From: Tistrella mobilis
GTDB taxonomy: Bacteria; Pseudomonadota; Alphaproteobacteria; Tistrellales; Tistrellaceae
Length of the DNA stretch: 64,000 nucleotides
Direction of reading: 5' to 3'
Assembly (NCBI RefSeq): GCF_039634785.1
Contig: NZ_JBBIAB010000017.1
Coordinates: 1 to 64,000 of the forward strand
Shown here: in pieces, positions 62,613 to 64,000 of the stretch
How the letters are laid out: every line of letters begins with the position of its first letter
How positions within the stretch are numbered: the stretch's first letter is position 1
Notes under the pieces: generated by a model
What the model was told of the DNA's origin: nothing
Database searches by the model: none
The model's input: only the letters and a program-made list of their open reading frames with translations
Program-made: the position numbers and the translations under genes

Positions 62613-64000
62613 ATGAGCCGGCGGCGGCGGGCGTGGTGGGGGGTGGTGCCGGCGGTGGTGGCCTTTGGCAGTTTTGCCCTGGGCACCTATGGGTTCTGGG
62701 AGATGCTGCCGCCGCCGCGCAGCCTGTTCGAGACGCTGCCCGATGCCGCCTATCGGGCGTTGCAGATGTTTTTCATGAATTTCGAAGACCCGCGCGACGC
62801 CGGCGGGCCGGTGGGGCCGGCGTTGCAGGCGGCCAGGTTCGGGGCCTTCGTCACCACCGTCTGGGTGATCCTGCAGGCCTTCTTTCCGCAGGCCTGGCAG
62901 ACCGTCCGCCGCTGGTGTCGCCGTCGGGGCAGGCACTGTGCGCTGATTCTGGGCTATGGGCCGATCGGGCAGGCGATCGCCGCCGGCCTGCGCCAGCCGG
63001 GGAACGGCATCCGCCGCATCACTGCGGTCGAGCCGCTGGTGACGCCCGAACTGGCGGCGCGGGCGGCGGCGGATGGCGTGCTGCTGCTGGAAGCCGACCC
63101 GTCGGATCCGCGGCTGTTGGACCGGGCCTATGCCCTAAGGGCCGAGCGGATCTATGTAAGCGACCGCGACGATCTGCGCGCCATCGACACGGCGGTGGCG
63201 GTGCAGGCGCATGTCGCCCGGCCGGGCCGCGACATCCGGGTGGTGCTGAACGACAGCGCCGTGGCCGGGCAGATGGCCGAGGCGGCGGGCGCCGGGTTTC
63301 TGGGCGCGCCCGGGCTGTCGTGGTTCTCGCTGGCCGACGAAACCGCCCGGCGGCTGATGGCGGAAGCGCGCTTCGACCGGGTGGCGGTGGAAACCGGGGC
63401 GGCGCGGCTGCATCTGGTGATCCTGGGCTGCGGCAGCCAGGGCGAGGCGATCGCCGTGGAAACCCTGCTGACCGGCTGGCGCACGGCGCTGGGGCCGCCG
63501 CGCATCACCTTTCTGGATTGCGATGTCGCGGCGATCGAGGCGCGGATGCGCCGCCGCATGCCGGCCTGGTTCCTGAAGCCCGATGGCGGAGCCCTGCCCG
63601 AGGGCGCGCGGCCGATGCTCGATTTCCGCAGCTGCGATGCCGACCGGCTGGATTTCGCCGGCGACGACTGCCTCGACGGGCTGCGCACGGGGGTGACGGC
63701 CTGGGTCTTCGCCACCGGCAACGACGCCCTGAACCTGCGCGCCGCCCTGTCGCTGCATCGGGCGATCACCATGCGCCGGATCGACCCGGCCCCCATCCAT
63801 GTGCGCATCCCCGGCGGCCATGCCGAGGACGCGCCCGAGCTGGTGGGCCAGCCGCTGGCCATGGCCCGCACCTTCGGCGCGATCGACGGGGTGATCGCCC
63901 GATCACCGCTGCTGGCGCCCGACCCGGATGCCGTGCCCAAGGCGCTGCACGCCGCCTATGCCGAGGCGAGCGTCGCCATGGGCCTTGCCGACCGGCCCGA
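62613..64000 (+). CDS. Membrane-anchored Rossmann-fold (TrkA-N-like) protein, partial
   Basis: An open frame of at least 462 codons that continues beyond the window. An N-terminal hydrophobic helix (WWGVVPAVVAFGSFALGTYG) and a second one (about 75-95) are followed by a nucleotide-binding fold LILGYGPIGQAIAAGL (about 112-127) and a second Rossmann-like unit (LHLVILGCGSQGEAIAVE, about 268-285). The segment FETLPDAAYRALQMFFMNFE between the helices, and the end (ALHAAYAEASVAMGL), recall RyR/TrkA-type ion-channel-associated NAD-binding proteins. It starts 37 nt after the TIR-STAND stop on the same strand, so the two may be one operon. The C-terminus is not visible. Confidence 0.7.
   Translation, partial: MSRRRRAWWGVVPAVVAFGSFALGTYGFWEMLPPPRSLFETLPDAAYRALQMFFMNFEDPRDAGGPVGPALQAARFGAFVTTVWVILQAFFPQAWQTVRRWCRRRGRHCALILGYGPIGQAIAAGLRQPGNGIRRITAVEPLVTPELAARAAADGVLLLEADPSDPRLLDRAYALRAERIYVSDRDDLRAIDTAVAVQAHVARPGRDIRVVLNDSAVAGQMAEAAGAGFLGAPGLSWFSLADETARRLMAEARFDRVAVETGAARLHLVILGCGSQGEAIAVETLLTGWRTALGPPRITFLDCDVAAIEARMRRRMPAWFLKPDGGALPEGARPMLDFRSCDADRLDFAGDDCLDGLRTGVTAWVFATGNDALNLRAALSLHRAITMRRIDPAPIHVRIPGGHAEDAPELVGQPLAMARTFGAIDGVIARSPLLAPDPDAVPKALHAAYAEASVAMGLADRP

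Overview
The window is GC-rich and densely coded. Genes start mostly on ATG behind GGAG-type ribosome sites, and co-directional genes often overlap by 1-11 nt. Gene content (TRAP transporter, liv-type ABC transporter with acyl-CoA genes, HWE-family histidine kinase, degenerate sigma-like response regulator, many LysR/IclR/TetR/AraC regulators) points to a metabolically versatile free-living alphaproteobacterium, perhaps a Rhodospirillales/Tistrella-like organism. That placement is inference; no rRNA or tRNA gene is visible.

Layout. 0.1-5.6 kb: an aspartate/glutamate racemase-like and a glyoxalase-fold gene face a TRAP transporter operon that ends in an IclR regulator; an SDR dehydrogenase with a clear terminator follows. 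6.9-8.5 kb: a visibly AT-rich island with one P-loop ATPase, ending inside a small antitoxin-like ORF. 8.7-21.8 kb: an acyl-CoA catabolic locus (two acyl-CoA dehydrogenases, enoyl-CoA hydratase, two acyl-CoA ligases, complete LivJ/H/M/G/F-type ABC transporter, TetR regulator) preceded by a FadR-like palindrome. It should import an organic acid, activate it and beta-oxidise it. 21.8-23.5 kb: an AIPR-family protein with an Mrr-like nuclease core. 23.8-28.3 kb: a signalling trio made of a receiver domain fused to a degenerate sigma region 2, a small possibly NepR-like protein, and a multi-PAS HWE histidine kinase. 28.3-35.9 kb: aldo/keto reductase, epimerase/AraC pair, tautomerase/LysR pair, PcaIJ CoA-transferase, Spo0M-like protein and a LysR regulator. 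36.1-41.6 kb: a lysine/2-aminoadipate catabolic cluster (HglS, AmaB-type ALDH7, aminotransferase) and an MFS exporter.

41.6-45.1 kb encodes a 1159-residue MACPF (perforin-like) protein with a beta-grasp-like N-terminus and lectin-like C-terminal part. An AT-rich 0.8-kb spacer separates it from a phosphorus island: pstSCAB (45.9-49.8 kb), then a phosphonopyruvate hydrolase, an aminotransferase, an Fe/aminophosphonate-type ABC transporter and a divergent LysR regulator (50.1-57.2 kb). Together these look like a phosphonoalanine utilisation cluster. A class II aldolase follows.

The right end (58.5-64 kb) holds a TIR-nSTAND-TPR protein with twelve near-identical 141-bp repeats and, 37 nt downstream, a membrane-anchored Rossmann-fold protein that runs off the window. 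This is a strong candidate for an antiphage or self/non-self defence locus. Three families of intergenic repeats and several internal tandem repeats are also annotated.
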